Shown here: positions 18,529 through 28,978 of the stretch, one piece after another
Numbering within the stretch: the stretch's first letter is position 1
Layout of the letters: each line of letters starts with the position of its first letter
The notes under the pieces: model-generated
Database searches by the model: none
Seen by the model: the letters and a program-made list of their open reading frames with translations, nothing else
Told to the model about the DNA's origin: nothing
Position numbers and translations under genes: made by a program
Assembly (NCBI GenBank): GCA_947302715.1
Contig: CAMYVY010000010.1
Coordinates: 1 to 64,000 of the forward strand
DNA: 64,000 nt
Reading direction: 5' to 3'
DNA from: an uncultured Clostridia bacterium
GTDB lineage: Bacteria > Bacillota > Clostridia > Peptostreptococcales > Anaerovoracaceae

Positions 18529-21500
18529 ATGAGAACTGACCATCTCAATAAGAGCGCAAAGGCCATAAGTGCCAAAAAAAGAACGCATAAGCGTTGGATG
18601 AGAGTGGTAAGCACGCTTGCCGCTATTACTGTTTTTTGCACAACTTACGCATTGATACTACCTGCGATAACGATTAGTGCAAATACACATTGTGGACTGG
18701 AAGAACACGAACACACTGACGAATGTTATGAACGTCAGCTTGTTTGTGGTTTTGATGATGAAGGAAATGCGGTTACGCCTCAAGAAGGCGAGGCTGCCGA
18801 AGTCGCTCCAACAACTGAAATAGTCACAGAAAGCGTACTCGTAGATGCTGGTCACATCCACGATGAATCTTGCTATAACGTCGAAACAACTCTTATATGT
18901 GAAAATACAGAAGAAGATCATGAACATACAGAAGCCTGCTACGAAGAAGTGCAGACACTCGTTTGTGGTGAGGAAGAAAGAGAAGCCGTATACGAAGAAA
19001 GAGAAGTTGAAGTACCTGTAGAAGCACCGGCAGAGACAGTGGCACCGGCGGAAGCTGAAGCTGCTGCTGAGGCAGACCACGTACACACAGACGAGTGCTA
19101 CGAGAAGGTTCTTATCTGCGGAAAGGAAGAGCACAAGCACACAGATGGATGCTTCTCAAACAGCGATGCTGACTTAGAGACAGCAGAGATTTGGGAGCGT
19201 ACACTTCCAGAAAAGTCCGAAATGAAGGACGAGTGGAAGGAAGACACACTCCTGGTTGCACAGAGCCAGATAGGCTACAAGGAATCTGAAGCAAACTTCG
19301 TAGTAGTAAATGAAGAGCGCAAGGGATACACTCGCTACGGCGAGATGTTTGGCGTTCCATACGGTGATTGGTGCGCTATGTTCCTGCAGTTCTCACTCCA
19401 CTATGCAGGAGTAGATACCAGAGCAATGGTTGGATCCCCATCCGTTCCGCTTTGGGTAGAAGCAGAAATCGAAAACGAAAACTTCTACAAGGTCGGCGAA
19501 AAGATCAAAGACGAAGAAACCGGCGAAGAAAAAGAATATATGCCAAAGGCAACAGACATCATCTTCTTCGATTGGGAAAACGACGGATCCCCGGACCACG
19601 TAGGTATCATAGAAGAAATCAAGATGGACGAAAATGACGAAACCAAGATCGATTCCATCATCACAATCGAAGGTAATTCCCAGAACGAAGTTCGCAGGAA
19701 TACCTATAAATCAAATTATGAGCATATTTACGGCTACTCCGAAATCCCGGACAAAATGACCGAAGAAGAGCTCCAGGCACTGGCTGAAGGGAAACCTCTC
19801 CCCTCTTCCGAAGAAGCAAAGAAGCCTAGAAAAGAATACGTTGGTGTGGACGGAGAACTGGTTGTTGATGAAGACGACTATACCGTCACTGTAACATACA
19901 CAGCTGAAGCAGGCATTCCTGAGGGTGCGACACTTCAGGTTTCAGAGATACTGCAGGATACCGAGGAATATAGCATCTACAATGACAAATCAGCAGAAGA
20001 AATTTACGGAAAGAACGAATCCCTGCTGTATGCTCGTTTCTTTGACATCACGATTCTTGACGAGGAAGGTCTGGAAGTAGAGCCTGTATCTACAGTATCC
20101 GTTGTTATCGATACAAAGGACGATGCGCTTCAGACAGAAGACGTCAAAGTTGCTGCTGTCCACTTTGTTGATGAGAACAAGCAGGCTGCAGAAAGTGCAG
20201 AAGCAGCTGAGACTGCAACTCCAGCGGAAGAATCTGCAACAGAGACTGTAACTCCAGCAGAAGAGACAGCAACTGAGGCAACAGAAGCTGCTGAGGCAGC
20301 AGATAGTGAAACTGCTGAAGAAGAAGCAGCTGCACAAGAAACTCCGGTAGAAACTACTGAACCAGCAGCAAGCACTTCAGCAGCACCGGTAGATCCAGCA
20401 GCACTTACAACAACAGTACTCGATGTTGTAACCAGTGACGTTGTATCATTTGATACGGACGGATTCTCGGTGTACGGCGTTGTTATTTACTATACCGTTG
20501 ACTTCTATTACACATTCCCGGCAGACGATGAGACTACCGAAGAAGTTGAAGTGGACATGACGGAATATCACATGCCTGGCGGATCAGAGATGATGATGTC
20601 TGAGTTGTTTACAAAACTTCAGATCGAACGCAATACAGCAGACATAGCAAATGTTGAATTTACCAACTATGAGCTCGTTACATTCACTAAAGAAGATGAT
20701 GATTATAGAATTAAATCCCTCATCCCGTTCTTGAGCCACGAGATGCTGACCATTACATTTAATGATGGCGAGGTGCTTGAGATTGCTGTAGATGACGCTC
20801 AGGTCAACGGAAAGAACAAGAAGATAGATAGCTGGACAGACCTTAAGGTTGAAATTGATTGGGCGTTTAATAGGCAGAACAAATCCGAGGTAGTAGTATC
20901 AGGTATTGATTACACATTCTTTGGTGCAAACCAGACGATTACTGTACCGGACGGCAAAACACTTAAGATTATATTCAAAGAAGGCACCACTATTGGTAAA
21001 GCAATGCTTGCAATCAATACAAATTTATCTGGTATCGCAAGCAACTTTGGACCATTCTTCTCGGTAGGCGAAAATGCAACGCTTGAGATTGAAAATGCTA
21101 CATTCACAGGACGCCAGGTCTTTGTTGAAGGAAAGGATGTGTGGGCAAATAATAAGGCCTACCGTTATCCTCAGGATGATCCCTCAGGACTCAACAGATT
21201 TAAGAAAGGTGATTACGCCGGGGTTGCTCCGTATTTCTCGTGGTTAAATACAGATATAGCTAACAGTGTAGCAGGCAAAGGGTACTTCATAGATTCATAT
21301 GGAACAACAGTAGTTAAAAACACTGTATTTAAAAACATAAACTCCAACGAGGCAGGAGATGGACCAAGAGATTTAAGGGCCACTGCAAATAATGAACTAG
21401 TGGCAAGCAACTTTAGAGATACTGCGCCAATATATTCTCATAAAGGAAGCCTGACGGTTAATAACAGCACATTTGAGAATAACTATTTGTTCCAAAGCCC

Positions 21501-24500
21501 AGACCAGAACAGCAACGCTGGTGCAATTATCGCGAATGGTTCTCTAAACATTACGAATTCTCAATTCAAGAATAATGGTGCTAATGGTGGCGTAATTATC
21601 CATAATAGCGGTAACGCCAGCATATCGGGAACCACCATTGATGGAAATGTAATAAACGGAGCTGATGCTGCGCCAATCGTTTCAAAGTCTGGTTCTACCA
21701 TGACTCTAAATAATACAAATATTAAAAACAACTTGGCTCTTTATCCACGTTGGGAAGAGGCTGCAGCAAGGGGTGGCAATAACGAAGCATTCCTGAGGAC
21801 CGATGACTTTGATAATTTCTTTACTTATCTATCGGGGTTGAGTCTTGAAAGTTACGGTGGCAAGGCAAGGTCTACACCGTATACACAAAAGGATAACAAC
21901 CATCCCTATGGAGGGTATTTCTACGGTGATACGGGCCTCAGCGTAGGTGATCCAGACTCCCCGGCTTCATCTGTAGGATCGTCTACTGGATATCTAAACA
22001 ATGATCCTACCAGAACAGCCGGTGCGGTTTTGGTCTCCGGAGGGAACGTTACCATGAACGGCGGATCCATGAGTTATAACATGGGTGACCATGGTGCAGT
22101 TCTTGTAACTAATGGCGGAACATTTACACAGAATAGCGGCAGCATAGACCACAATAAGGGATATCATGCTGGTGCAGTTGCTATGGCAGGTAATGGCGGC
22201 ACTAATACCTACAACTTGAATGGCGGTGAGCTCCATAACAATCTGAGCATATGGTATGGTACTGTTAACGTATCAGAGCAGAACTCAAGATTTACCATGG
22301 GTGTGAATGGTGGTAATCCAACTATCAGAAATAACTTTACCTTGCACAAGGGTGCAGGCATATACGTAAACTCCAGTAATACGGATATTAAGAGCGGAAC
22401 TATCAAAGATAATACGGCTGCGATATTTGGCGGAGGTATTTACCTTGAAAGATATCGTGATTTAAAGCTCCAAGCAACTGAGATACATCACAATACAGCG
22501 ACATCAAACCTTCCGCTTACAAAAACAGATGGAGTTGCAATAGCGAAAGTTTCCGGCGGAAGCGAAGAGCTCTGGAAACAAGCATGGTGGTCAAACCTTG
22601 GTTCAGGTCTTGGTGGTGGCGTATGGTCGTGCCCAACAGGAAGAACGTCGTTTGATAATACGGAGGTAGCCATTTATCAGAACACAGCGTCTACTAATGG
22701 CGGCCAAGACTTCAGCATTAGAGATCATGGTGACAAACTTACTTTCCGCACGAACGAAACATGGGTAATGGAGAATGCCCCATTACCTGCTCCTAGAATT
22801 GCGGGAACTGTAACTCAGAATCCTACAGACCCTGCGTTTATCCCTACAGAAGGGAAAAAGGAAATAAGATTTACAAATTCGAATCACAGTTCGGTTGCAG
22901 GAAATAAGACGTACAATCTTGTCATCACCGGAAACGCAGCTCCATGCGGAGGCGGTATTGCATCGAACGGTAACCTGGGTCTTATAGATAAGAAGCTGGT
23001 AGACGCAAACATAAACTTCGAAAAGACATATGCAACGGGTGCTCCAGTACATCGAGTAAGAGTTACGGTTACTCTAATTGATGAAAATAGTAATATCGTT
23101 CAGATTGAGGGTGAAAACTCTAAGACTCTTTATCTGAATGAAACCAACAATTGGAAAGCATCCATGAAGCTTCCTGCGGTTCTTGAAGCAACAGAAGGCT
23201 CTGCAGCATATGCTGCCTTGAATAATGGTACACTTACGGTTGGTGATACCAAGATTGGGAAGTGGACCATTAGAGTAAAGGAAGAAGTAGATATTTCCAA
23301 TGACAATAGTGGAAAATGGATTGATGCAGCTGAACAATATACCGTTGGTCTTAACAAGTCTACACTTAATAAAGACGACAAGGAGTTCTCGGTTACATAC
23401 AACGTTAAGGCATCATTGCATAATGTACCAAGTATTGTTCCGAAGGCAGAGTGGCAGCCACAGGTAACGAAGTCATTCACCACTAATGATGAAACTCGCG
23501 CTAATGAGGAGTTTACGTTTGCTCTATATGCTGCGAGCGGTGAGAACTTTGTACTTGGTGATGTAATAGAGCGTGTAACAGTGCAAGGAAGCGGAACCGC
23601 AAGCTTCGCTAAGATTCAAAACCTTGAACCTGGAACATACAGATATGTGATGAAGGAAGTCATAGCTGCCTCTGATGAAGAAGTTGGTATGACTTTCGAT
23701 AGAAGTGAAAAGAGGATTACTGTAGTTGTTACTAGAGATGCGAACGACGAGACAAAGGCAGTTGCAACGGTTACAGGCAATAATCCTACATTCAACAACA
23801 CCTATACTAAGCCTCAACAGGGCGAGCTTGTCATACAGAAGGTAGACCAGAATGGTGTGGCATTACCTGGTGCGACATTCGAAGTATGGTCATTCGATGG
23901 CTATACACATAAGACAATAACAGCTTCAGGCGACGGAAGCGTATTTAAGATTCCAGGAAATGTTTCAATACAGGAGTGGTTCAGCCCATGGGAGAATGCT
24001 AATGACAAGCATTACTATAACAATACGCTGTACTTTATAAAAGAAGTTAGTCCACCAGATGCAGCTACTTATAAGCCGCTTGAAACTGTTATACCGTTTA
24101 AGCTTAGCGTAAACGAAACAACGGGAGACATCTCCTTCGTTCCGCTAACACATATTGGGGCTGCAACTAATGGTAGTAACGAAGTTACTGGTGATCCGAA
24201 TGCCATACCGTCTAATCAGTGGATGATCTACAGCAATAGCAATGGCATTACAACGCTTAAGAAATCAGGAGACACTGGTGGCTATAGCAACAACCAAAGA
24301 ACAGAAAGGGAAGTTATCAATTGGAATCTAATAGGTAGCGGCAAGCAGGTTTCCTTCGCTGAATTCCAGAGTGGAGACAAAAAGGCCATAACTTATACTG
24401 TATCCAATGAAGAAAAACAAAATCCTGGCATTACCGTACAGAAGATTGACGAAAGCGGAAATCCAATTCCTGGCGCAGTATTTAAGATTCGTCCGATAGA

Positions 24501-27500
24501 CGAGCCAAATAATCAGAAGACCTTTACTGATCAGGGCAACGGAATTCACGTTTATGGTCAGTCAGGCACTGAGCGTCTTGAAAACGACAGGATATACACT
24601 ATTTGGGAGTCTACAGCACCAAAGGTCGGCAATGTTAGTTATGAGACTCTTGGCATTGATATTCCAATCAAGGTCAGCGCTAATGGTACAGTGACTATAC
24701 TTGCAGCTGACGCGGAATTCCCAATTGATTCGGACATGTATCCGGGATCGAAGAATGTTCTTGGACCGTGGCGCACAGCGTGGGCAAAGCTATATAATGG
24801 CAATAGCTCAGATACGAACAACATGGTCTATTTAGACACTTCCGGATCTGGACCCGTTATCAAGATAAAGAACATTGCACCAAAGGAACTCCTAATTACC
24901 AAGGTGGATAATAGCAGCGATGCAAGCCCTGTAATTGGCGCGAAGTTTAGGGTAGAAGAAGTTGAAGCAGATGGAAACGATTATAAACAAGTTGCTGGAA
25001 CGCAAGCCATTATAACCAACTCTTCAACAAACGTTCATAGAGTAACAGGCCTCGAAACAGGCAAGCTCTACAGAATAACAGAATACGAGGCTCCGGAAGG
25101 ATATAACAAGAATTACGGTTCTGTTGTTATTAGAGTAAACAATAATGGCTTCGAAAAGGTCAAAGAAACCAATGGTGCAAATGGAAAGACGTTCATAAAA
25201 GACAACACCTTCGTAACAACGACGGATTCCTTACCTTATACTGTAGGGTTCCACGTTGTAAATGATGTAACTGGAAGTCTAACAGTTGGTAAGGAACTCG
25301 AGGTTGCGACTGCAAATGGAACTTCGATCTATGGTAATGCGTCCGAGACAGACCTATTCAAGTTTGAAGTATCTATTTTGAAGGACGGCGGATTAAACAC
25401 TTGGAGGGATGGCGTAACATTCTCTGTATATGAAAACGGCAGACTAATTCAAGGAGAACTTCCTGGATTCACGATTAGAACTACAAGCAAACCTGTAGAC
25501 AATCAGTCTCACCCGCTCACTAAGGTAGGCGAAGGGTATACTGCAGAGGATCCAGTAGAGACATGGACGAATGCACCCTCTAATCTCAGTGGCATAGGAA
25601 ACGGAATTAGAGATGTTTGGTGGCTTAGCAATGATGGTAATACTGCAAACATGACATTCTACCTCAAGGCTGGTCAAACTGTAACATTTAATAACCTCCC
25701 ATTAGGCGCAACTTGGACAGTTAAGGAAGTAAACCTTGCGGATAAGTATGACTTTGTTAAGTATACCAAGGACGGTCAGGATGCTAAGATCGGAGAGGGT
25801 GATACCGCGACACTTATACCACAGGCGACTGGCATTTCAGGAAGTATCACCAAAGAGGCTTCAAGCAGTACAGTAATTGCCCACAACAGAGAAGACACAG
25901 GCGAGCTAAAAATCAAGAAAGAGATTATTAACGAAGGATTTGTTGATAATGATAGCGCCTTCACGTTTGAGGTAACTATAGGAGAAAACGGAACACCAAC
26001 GCAACATATAGTAAAAGCTGGTGAAACAAAGCCTATAACCAATCTTCCTATAGGCGCAACTTGGAAGGTCAAGGAGATTAGCATTCCAAGTAACTATGAG
26101 CTAAAGGGCTATAGACGTGACACAGTGGGTGAAAACAATGAGATCACTGAAGGCACTCTGGAAAATACCGAAGAGATCCAAGGAACTGTCGGAAAAGATA
26201 ATAACCTTATCATTGTTGCCAGAAACGAAAAGACTACCTGTGACATTATAGTCACCAAGAGCTTGATAGATGAAGCAACTGGCGAAGAACTGACTTACGA
26301 ATCGGATTCGACACTGTTCACTATAACCGGTAACATACTAAAGGCCGATGGTACTCCGTATGCAACGAGTTCAGATCAGGTTACATTCTCGGTTCTTGAT
26401 AAGGATGGACATGTAATTGAAGAGGATATAGTTGGCTTCACTATACGAGGAAACGGCATGTTGCCAGGAAGTGTAGACACATATACAAAACAGGGCGGCG
26501 GTGAAGAAACTCTTCCTTTAGGTGTTAGAAGAACGTACTGGCTTGGTACAGGCGGAAACACAAAGAACATGGAGTTCTACCTTAAGGCTGGACAGTCCGT
26601 CATATTCGAAAATGTACCGGTAGGCGCAACATGGAACTTCTCCGAAGCCTCTATCCCAGGCGGATACAGCTTGACTGCATATGAGGTTAACGACACAGAG
26701 ACAGTCAATAAAGCAACTCCTGGAGGCAGCATTTCGGAGAATTCCACAGAGGTGAACATTGTAAACAGCAAGAAGCTGCCGAAGCTGAAAATCCTGAAGG
26801 TGGATGGATCGACAATAAGCAATGACAATCCGACACCACTCCAAGGCGCTGAGTTCCAGATTTACGCGGATCTTGACAGTCTAAAACAAAGAATTACATG
26901 GCTGGAGAATGGTGAAAGCGGCAATGGTATCGGTGACTGGTACTTTGTGAACGTATTTGCTGAAAGAAAACCAGCGGGATATACAGGAGATTACAATGGT
27001 TGGTGGAATCATACGGTCAACACGTATCAACATAAAATGAATAATAACCTCTTCGATGCCTACGGCTTCCAGCTTGGTTCGAACGGCCGCATGCTAGATG
27101 ATAATGGTCAGCTTATACGTTATATGCCATGTTATAGGGATTATGAAAGCACAAAGAACTATAACAAGGTATTTACCTCTGGAGCTGATGGTATTGTAGA
27201 CTTTGGTGAACTTCCAGACGGTACATACAAGATTGTAGAAAAGAAGGCTCCAGCAGGTTACAACACCCTTAGTGGCGCTATTACAGTAGTTATCTCTAAT
27301 GGCGAGATTATAAGTGTAAGTGGAGCAGACACAAATGCATCCAACATCCAGCAAGCTACAGAAAGTGTAGATTCCGATGGCTACAAAGTCTATACCTTTG
27401 CTGTACCGAACACATCCGGTGCTTCCCTCCCGAACACTGGTGGCATAGGAACTGTGATCTTCACAGCCCTCGGTGCAGTCCTGGTAATCGGAGCGGCTAT

Positions 27501-27534
27501 CGCACTCCTCGCAACCAGAAAGCGCAGGGGATAG
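18529..27534 (+). CDS. Giant LPXTG surface protein: CHAP + beta-helix + multiple CnaB/SpaA domains
   Basis: 3001 aa. The first ~430 residues parallel the upstream giant: same signal peptide, His/Cys repeats, and CHAP with Cys282 (GDWCAMF) and His357 (SPDHVG). An Ala/Glu/Thr-rich linker (about 540-630) follows. A parallel beta-helix region (about 790-1425) has repeated short Asn/Gly/Ser rungs (NNSTFENN, NITNSQFKNN, GGVIIHNSG). A Spy0128/FctA-like isopeptide domain lies at about 1640-1760. About seven CnaB/SpaA or related beta domains follow (about 1764-2958), several with the E-box pattern YxxxEKxAPAGY. LPNTG at 2967, a membrane helix and TRKRRG end the protein. There is no thioester domain. 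I infer a long rigid stalk with a wall-hydrolase head, a paralogue of the upstream gene after domain shuffling. Confidence 0.87.
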   Translation: MRTDHLNKSAKAISAKKRTHKRWMRVVSTLAAITVFCTTYALILPAITISANTHCGLEEHEHTDECYERQLVCGFDDEGNAVTPQEGEAAEVAPTTEIVTESVLVDAGHIHDESCYNVETTLICENTEEDHEHTEACYEEVQTLVCGEEEREAVYEEREVEVPVEAPAETVAPAEAEAAAEADHVHTDECYEKVLICGKEEHKHTDGCFSNSDADLETAEIWERTLPEKSEMKDEWKEDTLLVAQSQIGYKESEANFVVVNEERKGYTRYGEMFGVPYGDWCAMFLQFSLHYAGVDTRAMVGSPSVPLWVEAEIENENFYKVGEKIKDEETGEEKEYMPKATDIIFFDWENDGSPDHVGIIEEIKMDENDETKIDSIITIEGNSQNEVRRNTYKSNYEHIYGYSEIPDKMTEEELQALAEGKPLPSSEEAKKPRKEYVGVDGELVVDEDDYTVTVTYTAEAGIPEGATLQVSEILQDTEEYSIYNDKSAEEIYGKNESLLYARFFDITILDEEGLEVEPVSTVSVVIDTKDDALQTEDVKVAAVHFVDENKQAAESAEAAETATPAEESATETVTPAEETATEATEAAEAADSETAEEEAAAQETPVETTEPAASTSAAPVDPAALTTTVLDVVTSDVVSFDTDGFSVYGVVIYYTVDFYYTFPADDETTEEVEVDMTEYHMPGGSEMMMSELFTKLQIERNTADIANVEFTNYELVTFTKEDDDYRIKSLIPFLSHEMLTITFNDGEVLEIAVDDAQVNGKNKKIDSWTDLKVEIDWAFNRQNKSEVVVSGIDYTFFGANQTITVPDGKTLKIIFKEGTTIGKAMLAINTNLSGIASNFGPFFSVGENATLEIENATFTGRQVFVEGKDVWANNKAYRYPQDDPSGLNRFKKGDYAGVAPYFSWLNTDIANSVAGKGYFIDSYGTTVVKNTVFKNINSNEAGDGPRDLRATANNELVASNFRDTAPIYSHKGSLTVNNSTFENNYLFQSPDQNSNAGAIIANGSLNITNSQFKNNGANGGVIIHNSGNASISGTTIDGNVINGADAAPIVSKSGSTMTLNNTNIKNNLALYPRWEEAAARGGNNEAFLRTDDFDNFFTYLSGLSLESYGGKARSTPYTQKDNNHPYGGYFYGDTGLSVGDPDSPASSVGSSTGYLNNDPTRTAGAVLVSGGNVTMNGGSMSYNMGDHGAVLVTNGGTFTQNSGSIDHNKGYHAGAVAMAGNGGTNTYNLNGGELHNNLSIWYGTVNVSEQNSRFTMGVNGGNPTIRNNFTLHKGAGIYVNSSNTDIKSGTIKDNTAAIFGGGIYLERYRDLKLQATEIHHNTATSNLPLTKTDGVAIAKVSGGSEELWKQAWWSNLGSGLGGGVWSCPTGRTSFDNTEVAIYQNTASTNGGQDFSIRDHGDKLTFRTNETWVMENAPLPAPRIAGTVTQNPTDPAFIPTEGKKEIRFTNSNHSSVAGNKTYNLVITGNAAPCGGGIASNGNLGLIDKKLVDANINFEKTYATGAPVHRVRVTVTLIDENSNIVQIEGENSKTLYLNETNNWKASMKLPAVLEATEGSAAYAALNNGTLTVGDTKIGKWTIRVKEEVDISNDNSGKWIDAAEQYTVGLNKSTLNKDDKEFSVTYNVKASLHNVPSIVPKAEWQPQVTKSFTTNDETRANEEFTFALYAASGENFVLGDVIERVTVQGSGTASFAKIQNLEPGTYRYVMKEVIAASDEEVGMTFDRSEKRITVVVTRDANDETKAVATVTGNNPTFNNTYTKPQQGELVIQKVDQNGVALPGATFEVWSFDGYTHKTITASGDGSVFKIPGNVSIQEWFSPWENANDKHYYNNTLYFIKEVSPPDAATYKPLETVIPFKLSVNETTGDISFVPLTHIGAATNGSNEVTGDPNAIPSNQWMIYSNSNGITTLKKSGDTGGYSNNQRTEREVINWNLIGSGKQVSFAEFQSGDKKAITYTVSNEEKQNPGITVQKIDESGNPIPGAVFKIRPIDEPNNQKTFTDQGNGIHVYGQSGTERLENDRIYTIWESTAPKVGNVSYETLGIDIPIKVSANGTVTILAADAEFPIDSDMYPGSKNVLGPWRTAWAKLYNGNSSDTNNMVYLDTSGSGPVIKIKNIAPKELLITKVDNSSDASPVIGAKFRVEEVEADGNDYKQVAGTQAIITNSSTNVHRVTGLETGKLYRITEYEAPEGYNKNYGSVVIRVNNNGFEKVKETNGANGKTFIKDNTFVTTTDSLPYTVGFHVVNDVTGSLTVGKELEVATANGTSIYGNASETDLFKFEVSILKDGGLNTWRDGVTFSVYENGRLIQGELPGFTIRTTSKPVDNQSHPLTKVGEGYTAEDPVETWTNAPSNLSGIGNGIRDVWWLSNDGNTANMTFYLKAGQTVTFNNLPLGATWTVKEVNLADKYDFVKYTKDGQDAKIGEGDTATLIPQATGISGSITKEASSSTVIAHNREDTGELKIKKEIINEGFVDNDSAFTFEVTIGENGTPTQHIVKAGETKPITNLPIGATWKVKEISIPSNYELKGYRRDTVGENNEITEGTLENTEEIQGTVGKDNNLIIVARNEKTTCDIIVTKSLIDEATGEELTYESDSTLFTITGNILKADGTPYATSSDQVTFSVLDKDGHVIEEDIVGFTIRGNGMLPGSVDTYTKQGGGEETLPLGVRRTYWLGTGGNTKNMEFYLKAGQSVIFENVPVGATWNFSEASIPGGYSLTAYEVNDTETVNKATPGGSISENSTEVNIVNSKKLPKLKILKVDGSTISNDNPTPLQGAEFQIYADLDSLKQRITWLENGESGNGIGDWYFVNVFAERKPAGYTGDYNGWWNHTVNTYQHKMNNNLFDAYGFQLGSNGRMLDDNGQLIRYMPCYRDYESTKNYNKVFTSGADGIVDFGELPDGTYKIVEKKAPAGYNTLSGAITVVISNGEIISVSGADTNASNIQQATESVDSDGYKVYTFAVPNTSGASLPNTGGIGTVIFTALGAVLVIGAAIALLATRKRRG

Positions 27535-27571
27535 GAATAGGACCAGGAACAATTCAATAAGATTAGCGCGC

Positions 27572-27610
27572 AAGCGCACTACAAAGGGGCAGCCAAACGG
27601 CTGCCCCTGA
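27572..27610. repeat. Outer inverted repeat, left copy (also terminator)
   Basis: A 39-bp sequence identical to the reverse complement of 32017-32055. It contains the palindrome GGGGCAGCC-AAAC-GGCTGCCCC (27586-27607). With the following GAGTTGTTTTTG it can terminate the 3001-aa adhesin gene. Confidence 0.85.
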
Positions 27611-27627
27611 GTTGTTTTTGATGATAA

Positions 27628-28518
27628 TTACGCCTTGTACTCGGCCATGGATTCTTGGGCTTTGGAGATGTCCTCCGGGTCGAAGCCGAGATCTGCGATT
27701 TCTGCTGGTGACAGCTTAGTCAACATCATGCGTATGTTTTTGAGGCGTTCTGACAACTGCCCCTGTTGTAAGCCTTTCTCAATACCTTGCTGTAAACCTT
27801 GCTCAATACCCTGCTCAATACCCTGCTCAATACCCTGCTCGATACCTTGTTTTATGGCTTGCTTTTTCATGTATTCGATTTCCCATTCTAAAGTCATATA
27901 TTTCACCCTCATTCCTTCATTTCTTCGCGTCTCCTGAACTTCTGAATGGATACGCTGAGACATATCTCCGGTTATCTCCTCTTTGTCCACATATCTGAGA
28001 AGTTCCTCAAGCTTAGGTGTGGCTAATTCTAGCGCTCCCTTTGCGTTAACAAACACCTTGATTGCTTCGTCTCCAAGTTCGATTTCCTTGTCTTCTGAAC
28101 AATAATTCTGGAAGGTATACTTGCATAGATTTTTTCCAAAGAGGTCAAACTCACAGATGAAGATTACGTATGTCTTTTTAAGGTGATTATAGTTTTCGCC
28201 TCTACCTAGATTGTCGATGTCAATAGTTCCTTGGTAATAACGGCTTCTCTTGGGAAGATTTCGAGAATTCTCTACCTGCATCTCAATATCATAAATTGAA
28301 TTCTCGTCTTCCACATAAACATCCAGTCTAACCCCATGTCCGGTTGCACTATTTTCAATAGTCTCTTCGTCGTCTATGCGAATTATTTCCTTGACTTTGA
28401 TATCTAGGATGGCCTCAATGATTTCTTTGCATAGTTCTGGGTTGTGTTTTAGAACATAAGCAAAGATAAACTTGTTTGTAAATTTTAGATCTTCATACTT
28501 TTCTACTGATGTTGTCAT
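27628..28518 (-). CDS. Rpn-family PD-(D/E)XK nuclease / putative transposase
   Basis: 296 aa, of the Rpn (recombination-promoting nuclease) type often annotated as PD-(D/E)XK transposase. The N-terminal domain starts DLKFTNKFIFAYVLK. The nuclease core is visible as VRLDVYVEDENSIYDIEMQ, where D and ExQ are the metal-binding positions, with PKRSRYYQ after it. The C-terminal third is a helix with tandem QGIE units (QGIEQGIEQGIEQGIEQG), encoded by a 12-bp DNA repeat at about 27772-27852. Such repeats change copy number readily. GAAAGGAGTGAT precedes the ATG. It is single, flanked by inverted repeats, and likely horizontally acquired. Confidence 0.88.
   Translation of the reverse strand: MTTSVEKYEDLKFTNKFIFAYVLKHNPELCKEIIEAILDIKVKEIIRIDDEETIENSATGHGVRLDVYVEDENSIYDIEMQVENSRNLPKRSRYYQGTIDIDNLGRGENYNHLKKTYVIFICEFDLFGKNLCKYTFQNYCSEDKEIELGDEAIKVFVNAKGALELATPKLEELLRYVDKEEITGDMSQRIHSEVQETRRNEGMRVKYMTLEWEIEYMKKQAIKQGIEQGIEQGIEQGIEQGLQQGIEKGLQQGQLSERLKNIRMMLTKLSPAEIADLGFDPEDISKAQESMAEYKA
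27772..27852. repeat. 12-bp tandem repeat inside the Rpn gene
   Basis: Repeats of the type CTGCTCAATACC encode the QGIE units. In-frame copy-number change would lengthen or shorten the coiled tail without a frameshift. Confidence 0.8.
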
Positions 28519-28565
28519 TATAACATCACTCCTTTCTTGATTTCAATTGGAATAGTTGCCTTTCC

Positions 28566-28716
28566 AAAAACCAGGAAGGGGTCCTCCATATGGAGGACCC
28601 CTTGGTCACTTTGGTTTAATATTTTATCTGGGCGCTTGACCCACTTTTACTGATAGCATAATTTTATCGGAAATATCCCCTTAGTGCAATACTTCCCCAT
28701 ACATTCCCCAAAGGGG
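28566..28716. repeat. Inner ~150-bp inverted repeat, left copy
   Basis: Nearly identical to the reverse complement of 31123-31270, with a few substitutions and small indels. It begins with the palindrome AGGGGTCCTCC-AT-GGAGGACCCCT (about 28577-28602) and ends with CCCCAAAGGGG. A non-coding element with palindromes at both ends resembles a MITE or a mobile hairpin repeat. It encodes nothing. Confidence 0.85.
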
Positions 28717-28978
28717 CCGCTTTGTTTGTGTTCCACAAACGTGAAAAAATCAACGAAATTTTGAAAAAAATTTTGAAAAAAATTTGAAAAAGCCCTCAAA
28801 GTAACGGTTCGATTACGAAAAAGTATCGCAACTTGAACATTTTTCGCACATTTCGGTAGTAGCGTGACCGCTATATTATAGCTAAAGAAAAGATAATAAA
28901 GCCTTGAGGGGGGCGGCGAAACTAAGAAGGTCCTCCTTGAGTAATCAAGAAGGATTTTTTAAATATAGGGTGGATAAA
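28717..28978 (+). promoter_or_regulatory. Leader of the small membrane protein, with attenuator
   Basis: An AT-rich stretch is followed by GCCTTGAGGGGGGCGG (G-run 28906-28913). TCCTCCTTGA-GTAA-TCAAGAAGGA (28931-28954) then forms a hairpin with one mismatch, followed by six Ts. The terminator ends about 20 bases before the ATG at 28979. The arrangement recalls the giant-adhesin and pilin leaders. The upstream phased boxes are not clearly present. Confidence 0.45.

Noticed and set aside
27628-28518. Insertion sequence transposase with terminal inverted repeats
   Set aside because: It is an Rpn-type nuclease. The flanking inverted repeats do not bracket it alone, and no target duplication is visible.
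28904-28978. Upstream extension of the small membrane protein from the track start
   Set aside because: It would require translating through the GAGGGGGG run and the leader terminator, and the ATG at 28979 has its own ribosome binding site.
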